Source: Streptomyces sp. SLBN-31
Lineage (GTDB): Bacteria; Actinomycetota; Actinomycetes; Streptomycetales; Streptomycetaceae
Length of the DNA stretch: 64,000 nucleotides
Reading direction: 5' to 3'
Assembly: GCF_006715395.1 (NCBI RefSeq)
Contig: NZ_VFNC01000001.1
Coordinates: 1,054,001 to 1,118,000, forward strand
The notes under the pieces were generated by a model that worked only from the letters and a program-made list of their open reading frames with translations, did not search any database and had not been told where the DNA came from. Made by a program: the position numbers and the translations under genes. Of this stretch, positions 1-7,033 are shown piece after piece. Position 1 is the first letter of the stretch. Each line of letters opens with the position of its first letter.

Positions 1-39
1 CGCGAGAACGGCTTCCGCGCCCCGCACAGCTGGCGCTGA
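1..39 (+). CDS. 3' end of a truncated gene, possibly acyl-CoA carboxylase epsilon subunit
   Basis: Frame 1 reads RENGFRAPHSWR and ends in TGA at 37-39, followed at once by a strong terminator hairpin, so this is the last 12 codons of a gene that begins outside the window. The ending resembles the C-terminus of the small epsilon subunit (AccE) of actinobacterial acyl-CoA carboxylases. In S. coelicolor accB-accE sits beside the cvn operons, as I recall it. The identification rests on this short motif and remembered synteny only. Confidence 0.45.
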   Translation, partial: RENGFRAPHSWR

Positions 40-52
40 GCGCAGTTCGGTA

Positions 53-98
53 CGCATGACTGAGGGCCCCTCCATCCGGAGGGGCCCTCAGTCATGCG
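53..98 (+). terminator. strong hairpin terminator after the first gene
   Basis: A 21-bp perfect inverted repeat with an ATCC loop follows the stop codon at 37-39. The arms are 53-73 and 78-98. There is no T tract, which is common for terminators in high-GC actinobacteria. It lies between convergent genes and may serve both strands. Confidence 0.75.
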
Positions 99-100
99 CG

Positions 101-130
101 GGGGCGCGGGGAACTGCACAACAAGCCACT
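101..130. repeat. dispersed GGGGCGCGGGGAACTGC repeat copy
   Basis: The sequence GGGGCGCGGGGAACTGC followed by a degenerate acaacaagccact matches the repeat inside smc at 55409-55440 and the interrupted copy at 43344-43400. Short repeats of this type are scattered through Streptomyces genomes, usually next to terminators, as here. Confidence 0.55.
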
Positions 131-192
131 GGGCCACCCGCAGACGGCATCGAACCGTCCGAGGCAGCCCAGTGGCCGCACGAACCGTCCAC

Positions 193-774
193 CTACCGCA
201 GGCGAGCCATCAGCGCGTGCTCGACCAGAGTGATCAGCGCCGACTTCGCGTCCGCCCGATGCCGCGCGTCCGTCGTGATGATCGGGGTGTCGGGACCGAT
301 CTGCAGGGCCTCGCGGACCTCGTCGGGGTTGTACGGCTGGTTGCCGTCGAAGCCGTTGAGGGCGATCACGAACGGCAGACCCGAGTTCTCGAAGTAGTCG
401 ACCGCCGGGAAGCAGTCGGCCAGGCGCCGGGTGTCGACCAGCACGATGGCGCCGATCGCGCCGCGCACCAGGTCGTCCCACATGAACCAGAAGCGGTCCT
501 GGCCCGGCGTACCGAAGAGGTACAGGATCAGGTCCTGGTCCAGGGTGATGCGGCCGAAGTCCATGGCGACCGTGGTGGTCGTCTTGTCTCCGGTGTGGGT
601 GAGGTCGTCGATGCCTGCCGAAGCGGACGTCATGACGGCCTCTGTGCGCAGCGGGTTGATCTCCGAAACGGCCCCGACGAACGTGGTCTTGCCCACGCCG
701 AAGCCACCCGCCACCACGATCTTCGCCGAGGTGGTGGAGCGGGAAGGACCGCCGCTAGAGCTTGCGAAGTCCAC
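193..774 (-). CDS. cvnD: Conservon GTPase CvnD (downstream operon)
   Basis: A 193-residue small Ras/MglA-like GTPase that acts with a sensor kinase (CvnA), a roadblock protein (CvnB) and a DUF742 protein (CvnC) in a membrane-associated, heterotrimeric-G-protein-like complex. Visible motifs are the P-loop GGFGVGKT at residues 23-30, the switch-II-like GTPGQDRF near 88-95 and the base-recognition motif NGFD at 140-143. It starts at a GTG that overlaps the 3' end of cvnC by 20 bp, implying translational coupling. It is the last gene of its operon and is nearly identical to the second CvnD at 5548-6123. In S. coelicolor, conservons affect development and antibiotic production; the signal sensed is unknown. 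Confidence 0.93.
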   Translation of the reverse strand: MDFASSSGGPSRSTTSAKIVVAGGFGVGKTTFVGAVSEINPLRTEAVMTSASAGIDDLTHTGDKTTTTVAMDFGRITLDQDLILYLFGTPGQDRFWFMWDDLVRGAIGAIVLVDTRRLADCFPAVDYFENSGLPFVIALNGFDGNQPYNPDEVREALQIGPDTPIITTDARHRADAKSALITLVEHALMARLR

Positions 775-1348
775 TGAGCACCCTTTCGAGCAGTGTCACG
801 TCTGGCTGGCCGCCGGCGTTCTCGTCGCCGCCGGGCTGATGAATGGCGACCAGTCCTGCCTCCGCCAAGTCGGCGACGAGGATCCTGGCCACGCCGAGAG
901 GGATCGTGAGCAGGGCCGAGATCTCGGCCACCGACTTGATTTCCCGGCAGAGGTTGCAGATCCGCTGATGCTCGGGCAGCTGGCCCTGCATCTGGTGCGG
1001 CTGCGCGGTGGTGTGCACCAGCGCCTCGATGGCGAGCTGGTAGCGCGGGCGCGTCCGGCCGCCGGTCATGGCGTACGGACGCACCAACGGGTTGTTCGAC
1101 GCCCCCGCGGGCGCCGGCTCGGGGGAGCGTCGCTGCGGCTGCACGGGCTGGATGCGGGGAGCGGGCGGCTGGTCGTACGGCGACGGCCCGGGACCCTGGG
1201 GGCCCTGGGGCGCGTACGGCTGGTGACGCCGCTGGTTCGGTGCGGAGGGGAAGTTGTAACGGTTCGGGTTCTGGGAACCGTCGCCCTGGCCCTGGGCAGG
1301 GCCGTACGACCAGTTGCCCGTATTCGAACCGCCTGGTGGTGTTGCCAC
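755..1348 (-). CDS. cvnC: Conservon DUF742 protein CvnC (downstream operon)
   Basis: A 197-residue protein of the DUF742 family, thought to carry a winged-helix-like fold and to link CvnB and CvnD. The N-terminal 90 residues are rich in Pro, Gln and Asn and probably disordered. The conserved part begins at VRPYAMTGGRTRPRYQLAIE and ends in ERVLSGLRKL, as in the second copy. The extended N-terminus is a difference: the other CvnC has only a short acidic leader. The GTG start is preceded by a GGAGGAG ribosome site. It overlaps cvnD by 20 bp. Confidence 0.92.
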   Translation of the reverse strand: MATPPGGSNTGNWSYGPAQGQGDGSQNPNRYNFPSAPNQRRHQPYAPQGPQGPGPSPYDQPPAPRIQPVQPQRRSPEPAPAGASNNPLVRPYAMTGGRTRPRYQLAIEALVHTTAQPHQMQGQLPEHQRICNLCREIKSVAEISALLTIPLGVARILVADLAEAGLVAIHQPGGDENAGGQPDVTLLERVLSGLRKL

Positions 1349-1445
1349 TCTCTTCTCCTCCTCCGACCGTGCCGGGCACCCATCCCTGTGGAGCCGCGTC
1401 CCGAAACCTTACGGCCCCGGGACGCCAAAACGCACCGTCCGTCTG

Positions 1446-1868
1446 TCAGTTGAGCAGGCTGCCCTGGAGCTCGGCCCGCAGATCGGGTGTCAGGACCGTA
1501 CCGGCACGGTCCACCAGAAGCGCCATCTCGTACCCGATGAGGCCGATGTCCGCCTCCGGATGTGCGAGGACGGCGAGCGAGGAACCGTCGGAGATGGACA
1601 TGATGAACAGGAATCCCCGCTCCATCTCCACAACCGTCTGGTTCACGCTGCCACCCTCGAAGATCCGCGAGGCTCCGGCGGTCAACGACGTCAGACCGGA
1701 GGCGACGGCCGCCAGCTGGTCGGCGCGGTCGCGCGGAAACCCTTCGGACATCGCCAGAAGGAGTCCGTCGGCGGAGACCACCACCGTGTGGGACACCCCC
1801 GGGGTGTTGTCCACGAAGTTGGTGATCAACCAGTTCAGGTTCTGTGCCGCCTGGCTCATCGGGCTCAC
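1446..1868 (-). CDS. cvnB: Conservon roadblock/LC7 protein CvnB (downstream operon)
   Basis: A 140-residue roadblock/LC7-domain protein of the type that acts as GTPase-activating partner for MglA-like GTPases. The conserved roadblock core runs from FVDNTPGVSHTVVVSADG to the VDRAGTVLTPDLR region and fills the whole protein. A GTG start at 1868 sits 1 bp after the cvnA stop with an AGGAG upstream, so the two genes are translationally coupled. A methionine three codons inside is an alternative start. It differs from the second CvnB by only a handful of residues. Confidence 0.92.
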   Translation of the reverse strand: MSPMSQAAQNLNWLITNFVDNTPGVSHTVVVSADGLLLAMSEGFPRDRADQLAAVASGLTSLTAGASRIFEGGSVNQTVVEMERGFLFIMSISDGSSLAVLAHPEADIGLIGYEMALLVDRAGTVLTPDLRAELQGSLLN

Positions 1869-1869
1869 A

Positions 1870-4800
1870 CTAACGCTCCTGGTTGTAGGTGCTGTCAGGA
1901 CCGAAGCCCTGGCCGTTCGTTTCTCCGCCTGCGGTGCGGGCCCGCTGGACGCCGCGCCGCAGGTTGCTCAGTCGTCCCCGGACGTCCTCCGGGGCTCGGG
2001 AGACCTGTGGGCCTCCCTGGGGGGTGGGCTCGGCGGCCCCGTCGACCAGGTTGGCCTTCGGTATCCGCCGCGGCAGGCCGGAGGAGGTGACCCCGCCTGC
2101 CTTGGGCTTCTTCAGCTGCGAAGCCTGCTGCCAGCGCTGGTCGTTCGCCGAGCGCCAGTCGCCGGAGCCGTTGCCGTCCGAAGCCGGAGCCGATGCCGGA
2201 GCCGACGTCTCCTGGTGCGCGTGCCGCGTGCCGTTCGAGCCGTTCGTACCGCTCGCGAAGGATCCGCGGCGGGGCAGCCCGGCGTCGGTCAGCTGGTGGG
2301 CGGCGGAAGGAGCCGGTCCCGGACGCTCGAAGCCTACGCGGTCGCGCTCACTCACGTCAGCGGCCTGTGCAGGTTCCGCTTCCGGAGCGTACTGGTCCGG
2401 GTAGCCGTTCTGGTAGCCGTCCTGCTGCGGCCAGTCGTCCTGGTAGCGGCGCTGCTCGAAGGCCGAGTAGGTCTCCGGGGCGGCGGCGTGGGCGACCGAG
2501 GGCTCCTCCTGCGCCGGCTCCGCATAGCCGGGCTCGGGGTAGCCGCCGTTCGACGAGAAGGTGTCGTTCTGCGGCAGGGAGCCGTTCTGCGCGAAGTACG
2601 GGTCCTGGTACGACGGCTGCTGGGCGGTCTCCTCGTATGCCGGAGCGGCCTGCTCCTCGTACGGGTTCTGCTGCTGCTCCTCGTACGCCGGGCGGGGGTC
2701 GAAGGAACCCGTCTGCTGCTCGGGGAAGCCGTTGTCGTAGGCCGGCTGCGCGTCGAAGGCGTCCGCGTACGACGAGGTCTCGGCGGCCGCCTCCTGCCCC
2801 TGCTGGTCCGGCGACTGCTGGGCCTCCATGGCCGCGCGGCGCTCCTCGCGCATCAGCGAGCGGCCGACCGGGTCGAGCTCGCGGATGTCGTCCGGGACCT
2901 CGGAGTAGCGGGTGTCGTCGAAGCCGAGCTCCGCCGCCGTGCGCATCGGCTGGCTGAAGTCCTCACCCTGGAAGCTCTGCTCCGGGATGATCTGCGAGAC
3001 GGTGAACTCGTCGCGCTGCATCTGCTGCTCGCCACCACCACCGTGGGTGATCGCGTCCGGCAGCATGACCAGCGAGGTGGTGCCCGCCTGCTCGCCGGAG
3101 GGACGCAGCTGGACGCGGATGCCGTGCCGGTCGGACAGGCGGCCGACCACGAACAGGCCCATGCGCTGCGAGATCGCGGCGTCCACGGTCGGCGGGTTGG
3201 CCAGCTTGTGGTTGATGTCCGCGAAGTCCTCGGCGGTCAGGCCGATGCCCTTGTCGTGGATCTCGATCATGATGCGGCCGTCGGGGAGACGGGTCGCGGT
3301 GACGCGGACCTTGGTCTGCGGGGAGGAGAACGTGGTGGCGTTCTCCAGCAGCTCGGCGAGCAGGTGGACGAGGTCGGTCACGGCACGGCCATGGATCTCG
3401 GCCTCCGGGACGCCCGACAACTCGATGCGCTCGTACTGCTCCACCTCGGAGGAGGCGGCGCGCAGCACGTCGACCAGCGGGACCGGCTGGTCCCAGCGGC
3501 GGCCGGGCTCCTCGCCGGCGAGGACCAGGAGGTTCTCGCCGTTGCGGCGCATACGGGTCGCGAGGTGGTCCAGGCGGAAGAGGTTCTCCAGCTGGTCCGG
3601 GTCGGCCTCGTTGTTCTCCAGGTCGGTGATCAGGGTCAGCTGGCCCTCGATCAGCGACTGGTTGCGCCGGGAGAGGTTGGTGAAGATCGCGTTGATGTTG
3701 CCCCGCAGCAGGGCCTGCTCGGAGGCGAGCCGGACGGCCTCGCGGTGGACCTGGTCGAAGGCGCGGGCGACCTCACCGATCTCGTCCTTGGTGTGGATCG
3801 GGATCGGGGCGACCCGGGTGTCGACCCGGCCGGGGTCGGTGCGGGAGAGCTGGTCGACCAGCATCGGCAGGCGCTGCTCGGCGATGCCGAAGGCGGCGTT
3901 GCGCAGCTGGCGCATCGAGCGGGACATCTGCCGGGCGACGGCACCGGCCAGGATGAACGCGAGCAGCAGGGCGACGATGACGATGGCGCCGGTGATCAGC
4001 GCGTCCCGCTTGGCGTTGTCGGCGATGGTCGACGCCTCGCTCACCGCGGTGTCGGCCTTGTCCTTCTCCAGCTTGCGGTACGCGTCGAACTTGAGGGTCG
4101 TCAGACCCCACCAGTTCTGCGCGCTGATGCCCTCCGCGGCCAGCGCCTCACGGGCGGCCGGAGCCGTCGTCTGCAGCTGGGACATCCCGGCGATCATGTC
4201 GGTGGGCTTGGCCGGCGGCGGCACGTACTTCTGGTTCTGGGCGGCCGCCTGCGCGGCGGCCTGCTTGACCATCGTCGCGCCGTCGACCTTGATCTGGTTC
4301 TCGGCCGTCTTGAGCTTGGCGAGGTCCTCGTCGGTGCCGCCGGCCTGGTACTCCTGCAGGGCGATGCCCTCCAGGTAGGCGTACGAGGTCAGGGCGGTGC
4401 GCTGGCGCGCCAGGTCGGTGTCCTTGGGACCGGGGTTGACCAGCAGGTGCATGCCGATGGCGCGGTCGAGGGAGAGCGCGCCCTTGGCGAGGGCGATGGC
4501 GTAGACCGAGCGGCCGTAACTGGTGATGTTGCCGGTGCCGAGGCCGAGCTCGTTGGAGAACTCCAGCAGCGGGTGCTCGATGTCGACGTAGGTCTCTTCG
4601 GTCTGCACCCCCTTGAACTTGGAGGTGTAGGCCTTCGCCCGGATCGTCGCCAGCTCCGGCTCGACCTTGCGGAAGCGCTCCAGGCGGCGGACCAGGTTGG
4701 GCCGGTCCGGCATGTTGCGGGCTGCGGCGTCGAATTCGTCGGCGGCCTGGTCGGTCTGCTTGCGGAGCTTGGCGACCAGGGCCTTGTCGGCCGCGGTCTG

Positions 4801-5160
4801 GCTCTTGCCCTTCAGCAGCGGCGCGGCGGTGGTGTCACGCTCGACGAGGATCGCGTTGCTGTAGGTGAGGGCGGCCGCCACCAGACGGGCGGTGTTCTCC
4901 GCGTCCTGCGCGTCCTGCCAGGTGTCGATCGAGTTCTTCACCTGGAAGCCGCCCATGACCAGGCCGACGGCCACGGGTATGAGCAGGATCGCGTTCAGCC
5001 GGGTGGGCACCCGCCAGTTGCGAGGGGAGAAACGGCCGCCGCTCGGAGCGGGCGCGGCCGTGGGCTCGGATACGGGCACAGGGGCGGACGCCGCTCCGCG
5101 CGGCGGCGGGGTGAAGTTGCCCCGGGCCGACGGCTCGGGACCGTTCTTGCTTCGCCTCAC
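1870..5160 (-). CDS. cvnA: Conservon sensor histidine kinase-like CvnA (downstream operon)
   Basis: A 1096-residue membrane sensor. Order of parts: a Pro/Ala-rich cytoplasmic N-terminus, transmembrane helix near residues 55-72, a long extracytoplasmic nitrate/nitrite-sensor-like helical region to about 380, a second transmembrane helix near 384-406, a HAMP segment, a dimerisation segment with LDHLATRMRRN near 530, and a GHKL ATPase domain with N-box LLAELLENATTFSS near 600 and G-box DKGIGL near 632. From about 720 it is a long Gln/Pro/Tyr-rich, probably disordered tail. It heads the second cvn operon. Whether it autophosphorylates cannot be read from sequence; conservon CvnA proteins are thought to work with the GTPase module, without a response regulator. 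Confidence 0.92.
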   Translation of the reverse strand: MRRSKNGPEPSARGNFTPPPRGAASAPVPVSEPTAAPAPSGGRFSPRNWRVPTRLNAILLIPVAVGLVMGGFQVKNSIDTWQDAQDAENTARLVAAALTYSNAILVERDTTAAPLLKGKSQTAADKALVAKLRKQTDQAADEFDAAARNMPDRPNLVRRLERFRKVEPELATIRAKAYTSKFKGVQTEETYVDIEHPLLEFSNELGLGTGNITSYGRSVYAIALAKGALSLDRAIGMHLLVNPGPKDTDLARQRTALTSYAYLEGIALQEYQAGGTDEDLAKLKTAENQIKVDGATMVKQAAAQAAAQNQKYVPPPAKPTDMIAGMSQLQTTAPAAREALAAEGISAQNWWGLTTLKFDAYRKLEKDKADTAVSEASTIADNAKRDALITGAIVIVALLLAFILAGAVARQMSRSMRQLRNAAFGIAEQRLPMLVDQLSRTDPGRVDTRVAPIPIHTKDEIGEVARAFDQVHREAVRLASEQALLRGNINAIFTNLSRRNQSLIEGQLTLITDLENNEADPDQLENLFRLDHLATRMRRNGENLLVLAGEEPGRRWDQPVPLVDVLRAASSEVEQYERIELSGVPEAEIHGRAVTDLVHLLAELLENATTFSSPQTKVRVTATRLPDGRIMIEIHDKGIGLTAEDFADINHKLANPPTVDAAISQRMGLFVVGRLSDRHGIRVQLRPSGEQAGTTSLVMLPDAITHGGGGEQQMQRDEFTVSQIIPEQSFQGEDFSQPMRTAAELGFDDTRYSEVPDDIRELDPVGRSLMREERRAAMEAQQSPDQQGQEAAAETSSYADAFDAQPAYDNGFPEQQTGSFDPRPAYEEQQQNPYEEQAAPAYEETAQQPSYQDPYFAQNGSLPQNDTFSSNGGYPEPGYAEPAQEEPSVAHAAAPETYSAFEQRRYQDDWPQQDGYQNGYPDQYAPEAEPAQAADVSERDRVGFERPGPAPSAAHQLTDAGLPRRGSFASGTNGSNGTRHAHQETSAPASAPASDGNGSGDWRSANDQRWQQASQLKKPKAGGVTSSGLPRRIPKANLVDGAAEPTPQGGPQVSRAPEDVRGRLSNLRRGVQRARTAGGETNGQGFGPDSTYNQER

Positions 5161-5218
5161 TCGACCAACAACCTCTCGGCGGCGGGCACCAACGTCGTGC
5201 CGCAGTGTCTCAGAGCCC

Positions 5219-5252
5219 AGTACGTCATTGAGTACGCAGTACTACGGAGTAC
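5219..5252 (-). promoter_or_regulatory. cluster of four AGTAC repeats upstream of cvnA
   Basis: The pentamer AGTAC (GTACT on the coding strand) occurs at 5219, 5231, 5238 and 5248, within 34 bp, and about 60-90 bp upstream of the cvnA start at 5160. The third copy forms a palindromic AGTACT. Clusters like this often mark a regulator binding region; no regulator is known to me. Confidence 0.35.
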
Positions 5253-5368
5253 GTCTTTGACTAATAGGCAGTTCAGGCATTCCAGCACGACGGCCTGCGC
5301 TCTTCCAAACAGTGGAAAGCGCTGATTGCGTGTGATGTAAGCCCCAGATAAAACGGTCATAAAGAGCG

Positions 5369-5390
5369 AGCCCCGTCAAAAGACGGGGCT
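5369..5390 (-). terminator. terminator of the upstream cvn operon
   Basis: A perfect 9-bp stem AGCCCCGTC/GACGGGGCT with a four-base A/T loop lies about 160 bp past the cvnD stop at 5548. It is the only strong hairpin between the two operons, so the operons are probably transcribed separately. Confidence 0.65.
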
Positions 5391-5547
5391 TTCGTGTGCG
5401 CAGCGACATCAGTTGGCAACGACCCGTGGCCGTACCACCCGATTCCTCTGCCGAAACGTTATGAACACCGGGGCCGACCGTGTCAAAGGCCACAGCCGGC
5501 TCCGATGCGTCTACGACAACTGCCGTACGACATGGCTGATTTGAGTG

Positions 5548-6123
5548 CTATCGCAGCCGTGCCATGAGCGCGTGCTCGACCAGCGTGATCAGCGCACTCT
5601 TGGCATCCGCGCGGTGGCGGGCGTCCGTCGTGATGATCGGCGTGTCCGGGCCGATCTGCAGCGCTTCCCGAACCTCCTCGGGGGCGTACGGCTGGTGCCC
5701 GTCGAAGCCGTTGAGGGCGACCACGAAGGGCAGACCGCTGTTCTCGAAGTAGTCGACCGCCGGGAAGCAGTCGGCCAGGCGCCGGGTGTCCACGAGCACC
5801 ACCGCGCCGATCGCGCCACGGACCAGGTCGTCCCACATGAACCAGAAGCGGTCCTGGCCGGGCGTGCCGAACAGATACAGGATCAGGTCCTGGTCGAGCG
5901 TGATACGTCCGAAGTCCATGGCCACCGTGGTGGTGGTCTTGTCCCCGGTGTGCGTGAGGTCGTCGATGCCCGCGGACGCGGACGTCATGACGGCCTCGGT
6001 GCGCAGCGGGTTGATCTCGGAGACGGCACCCACGAACGTGGTCTTGCCGACGCCGAACCCTCCCGCCACGACGATCTTCGCGGAGGTGGTCGCCCTACCT
6101 CCGTCAGAGCTTGCGAAGTCCAC
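5548..6123 (-). CDS. cvnD: Conservon GTPase CvnD (upstream operon)
   Basis: A 191-residue MglA/Ras-like GTPase, the last gene of the upstream cvn operon. It has the P-loop GGFGVGKT at residues 21-28, the GTPGQDRF switch region and NGFD for guanine recognition. It overlaps cvnC by 20 bp. It differs from the other CvnD at 193-774 mainly in a short N-terminal linker and a few residues. That near-identity suggests recent duplication or ongoing conversion, while the two kinases have diverged. Partner specificity therefore probably lies in CvnA. Confidence 0.93.
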   Translation of the reverse strand: MDFASSDGGRATTSAKIVVAGGFGVGKTTFVGAVSEINPLRTEAVMTSASAGIDDLTHTGDKTTTTVAMDFGRITLDQDLILYLFGTPGQDRFWFMWDDLVRGAIGAVVLVDTRRLADCFPAVDYFENSGLPFVVALNGFDGHQPYAPEEVREALQIGPDTPIITTDARHRADAKSALITLVEHALMARLR

Positions 6124-6499
6124 TGAGCACCCTTTCGAGCAGGGTCACGTCCGGTGCACCGGTCGTCTCGTCGCCACCCGGCTGGTGGATGGCGACGAGC
6201 CCGGCCTCGGCCAGGTCCGCGACGAGAATCCGGGCCACACCCAGCGGCATGGCGAGGAGTGCCGACACCTCGGCCACCGACTTGACCTCACGGCACAGGT
6301 GGCAGATGCGCTGGTGCTCCGGGAGCAGCCCCATGAGTGCTGCCGGGTCGGCCGTGGTGCTGATCAGTGCCTCTATGGCGAGCTGATAGCGCGGCCGGGT
6401 CCGGCCACCGGTCATCGCGTAAGGACGTACCAGCGGCTGGTCGCCCTCATCCTCGTACGGCTCCGCGTACGGATCATGAGAGGCGGTGGGCGGGGTCAT
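6104..6499 (-). CDS. cvnC: Conservon DUF742 protein CvnC (upstream operon)
   Basis: A 131-residue DUF742 protein. I place the start at the ATG at 6499 because GGAGG sits 4 bp before it; an in-frame codon at 6535 has no comparable site. After a short acidic leader (about 20 residues) it has the conserved block VRPYAMTGGRTRPRYQLAIE and ends ERVLSGLRKL. It is expected to bridge the roadblock protein and the GTPase at the membrane. A 111-bp gap separates it from cvnB. Confidence 0.92.
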   Translation of the reverse strand: MTPPTASHDPYAEPYEDEGDQPLVRPYAMTGGRTRPRYQLAIEALISTTADPAALMGLLPEHQRICHLCREVKSVAEVSALLAMPLGVARILVADLAEAGLVAIHQPGGDETTGAPDVTLLERVLSGLRKL

Positions 6500-6610
6500 G
6501 AATCCTCCGGGCGGGACAGCAAGTCGGTCGGGCAAGCCGTCTGACGGGGCCGGTGGGGGGATTGTGGCGGCCGGACGGTGGTTTGGTGAGACAGGTGGTG
6601 CCGGTGAGGG

Positions 6611-7033
6611 TCAGTGGAGCAGACTGCCTTGGAGTTCGGCGCGCAGGTCGGGCGTGAGGACCGCGCCCGCGCGGTCGACCAGCAGCGCCATCTCGTAGCC
6701 GACCAGGCCGATGTCGCACTCCGGGTGCGCGAGCACGGCGAGGGACGAGCCGTCCGAGACGGACATCAGGAACAGGAAACCCCGCTCCATCTCGACGACC
6801 GTCTGCGCCACGGTGCCGCCCTCGAAGATCCGGGAGGCCCCGGCCGTCAGCGAGGTGAGTCCGGACGCGACGGCCGCGAGCTGGTCGGCGCGGTCACGCG
6901 GGAAGCCTTCGGACATCGCCAGAAGGAGTCCGTCGGCGGATACGACGACGGTGTGGGACACCCCTGGGGTGTTGTCCACGAAGTTGGTGATCAACCAGTT
7001 GAGGTTCTGTGCCGCCTGGCTCATCTGGCTCAA
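6611..7033 (-). CDS. cvnB: Conservon roadblock/LC7 protein CvnB (upstream operon)
   Basis: A 140-residue roadblock/LC7 domain protein, the likely GTPase regulator of this conservon. It is almost the same as the CvnB at 1446-1868 over its full length. The start at 7033 is a TTG with AGGAG about 6 bp upstream; an ATG three codons later (MSQAAQ) is the alternative. It directly abuts the cvnA stop, which indicates coupled translation. Confidence 0.91.
   Translation of the reverse strand: MSQMSQAAQNLNWLITNFVDNTPGVSHTVVVSADGLLLAMSEGFPRDRADQLAAVASGLTSLTAGASRIFEGGTVAQTVVEMERGFLFLMSVSDGSSLAVLAHPECDIGLVGYEMALLVDRAGAVLTPDLRAELQGSLLH

Larger units (their letters stand above)
5161..5547. other. intergenic region between the two cvn operons
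   Basis: This 387-bp gap separates the upstream operon (ending at 5548) from cvnA of the downstream operon (starting at 5160). It holds a hairpin terminator at 5369-5390 and four AGTAC repeats close to cvnA. It is visibly more AT-rich than its surroundings, as expected for a promoter region. I see no credible gene in it. Confidence 0.7.

Noticed and set aside
1240..5325. Very long plus-strand open frame (about 1361 codons) opposite cvnA
   Set aside because: It is the mirror of the real minus-strand cvnA and cvnB genes; its translation is Arg/Gly/Leu-rich with no domain, as expected from high-GC codon bias.
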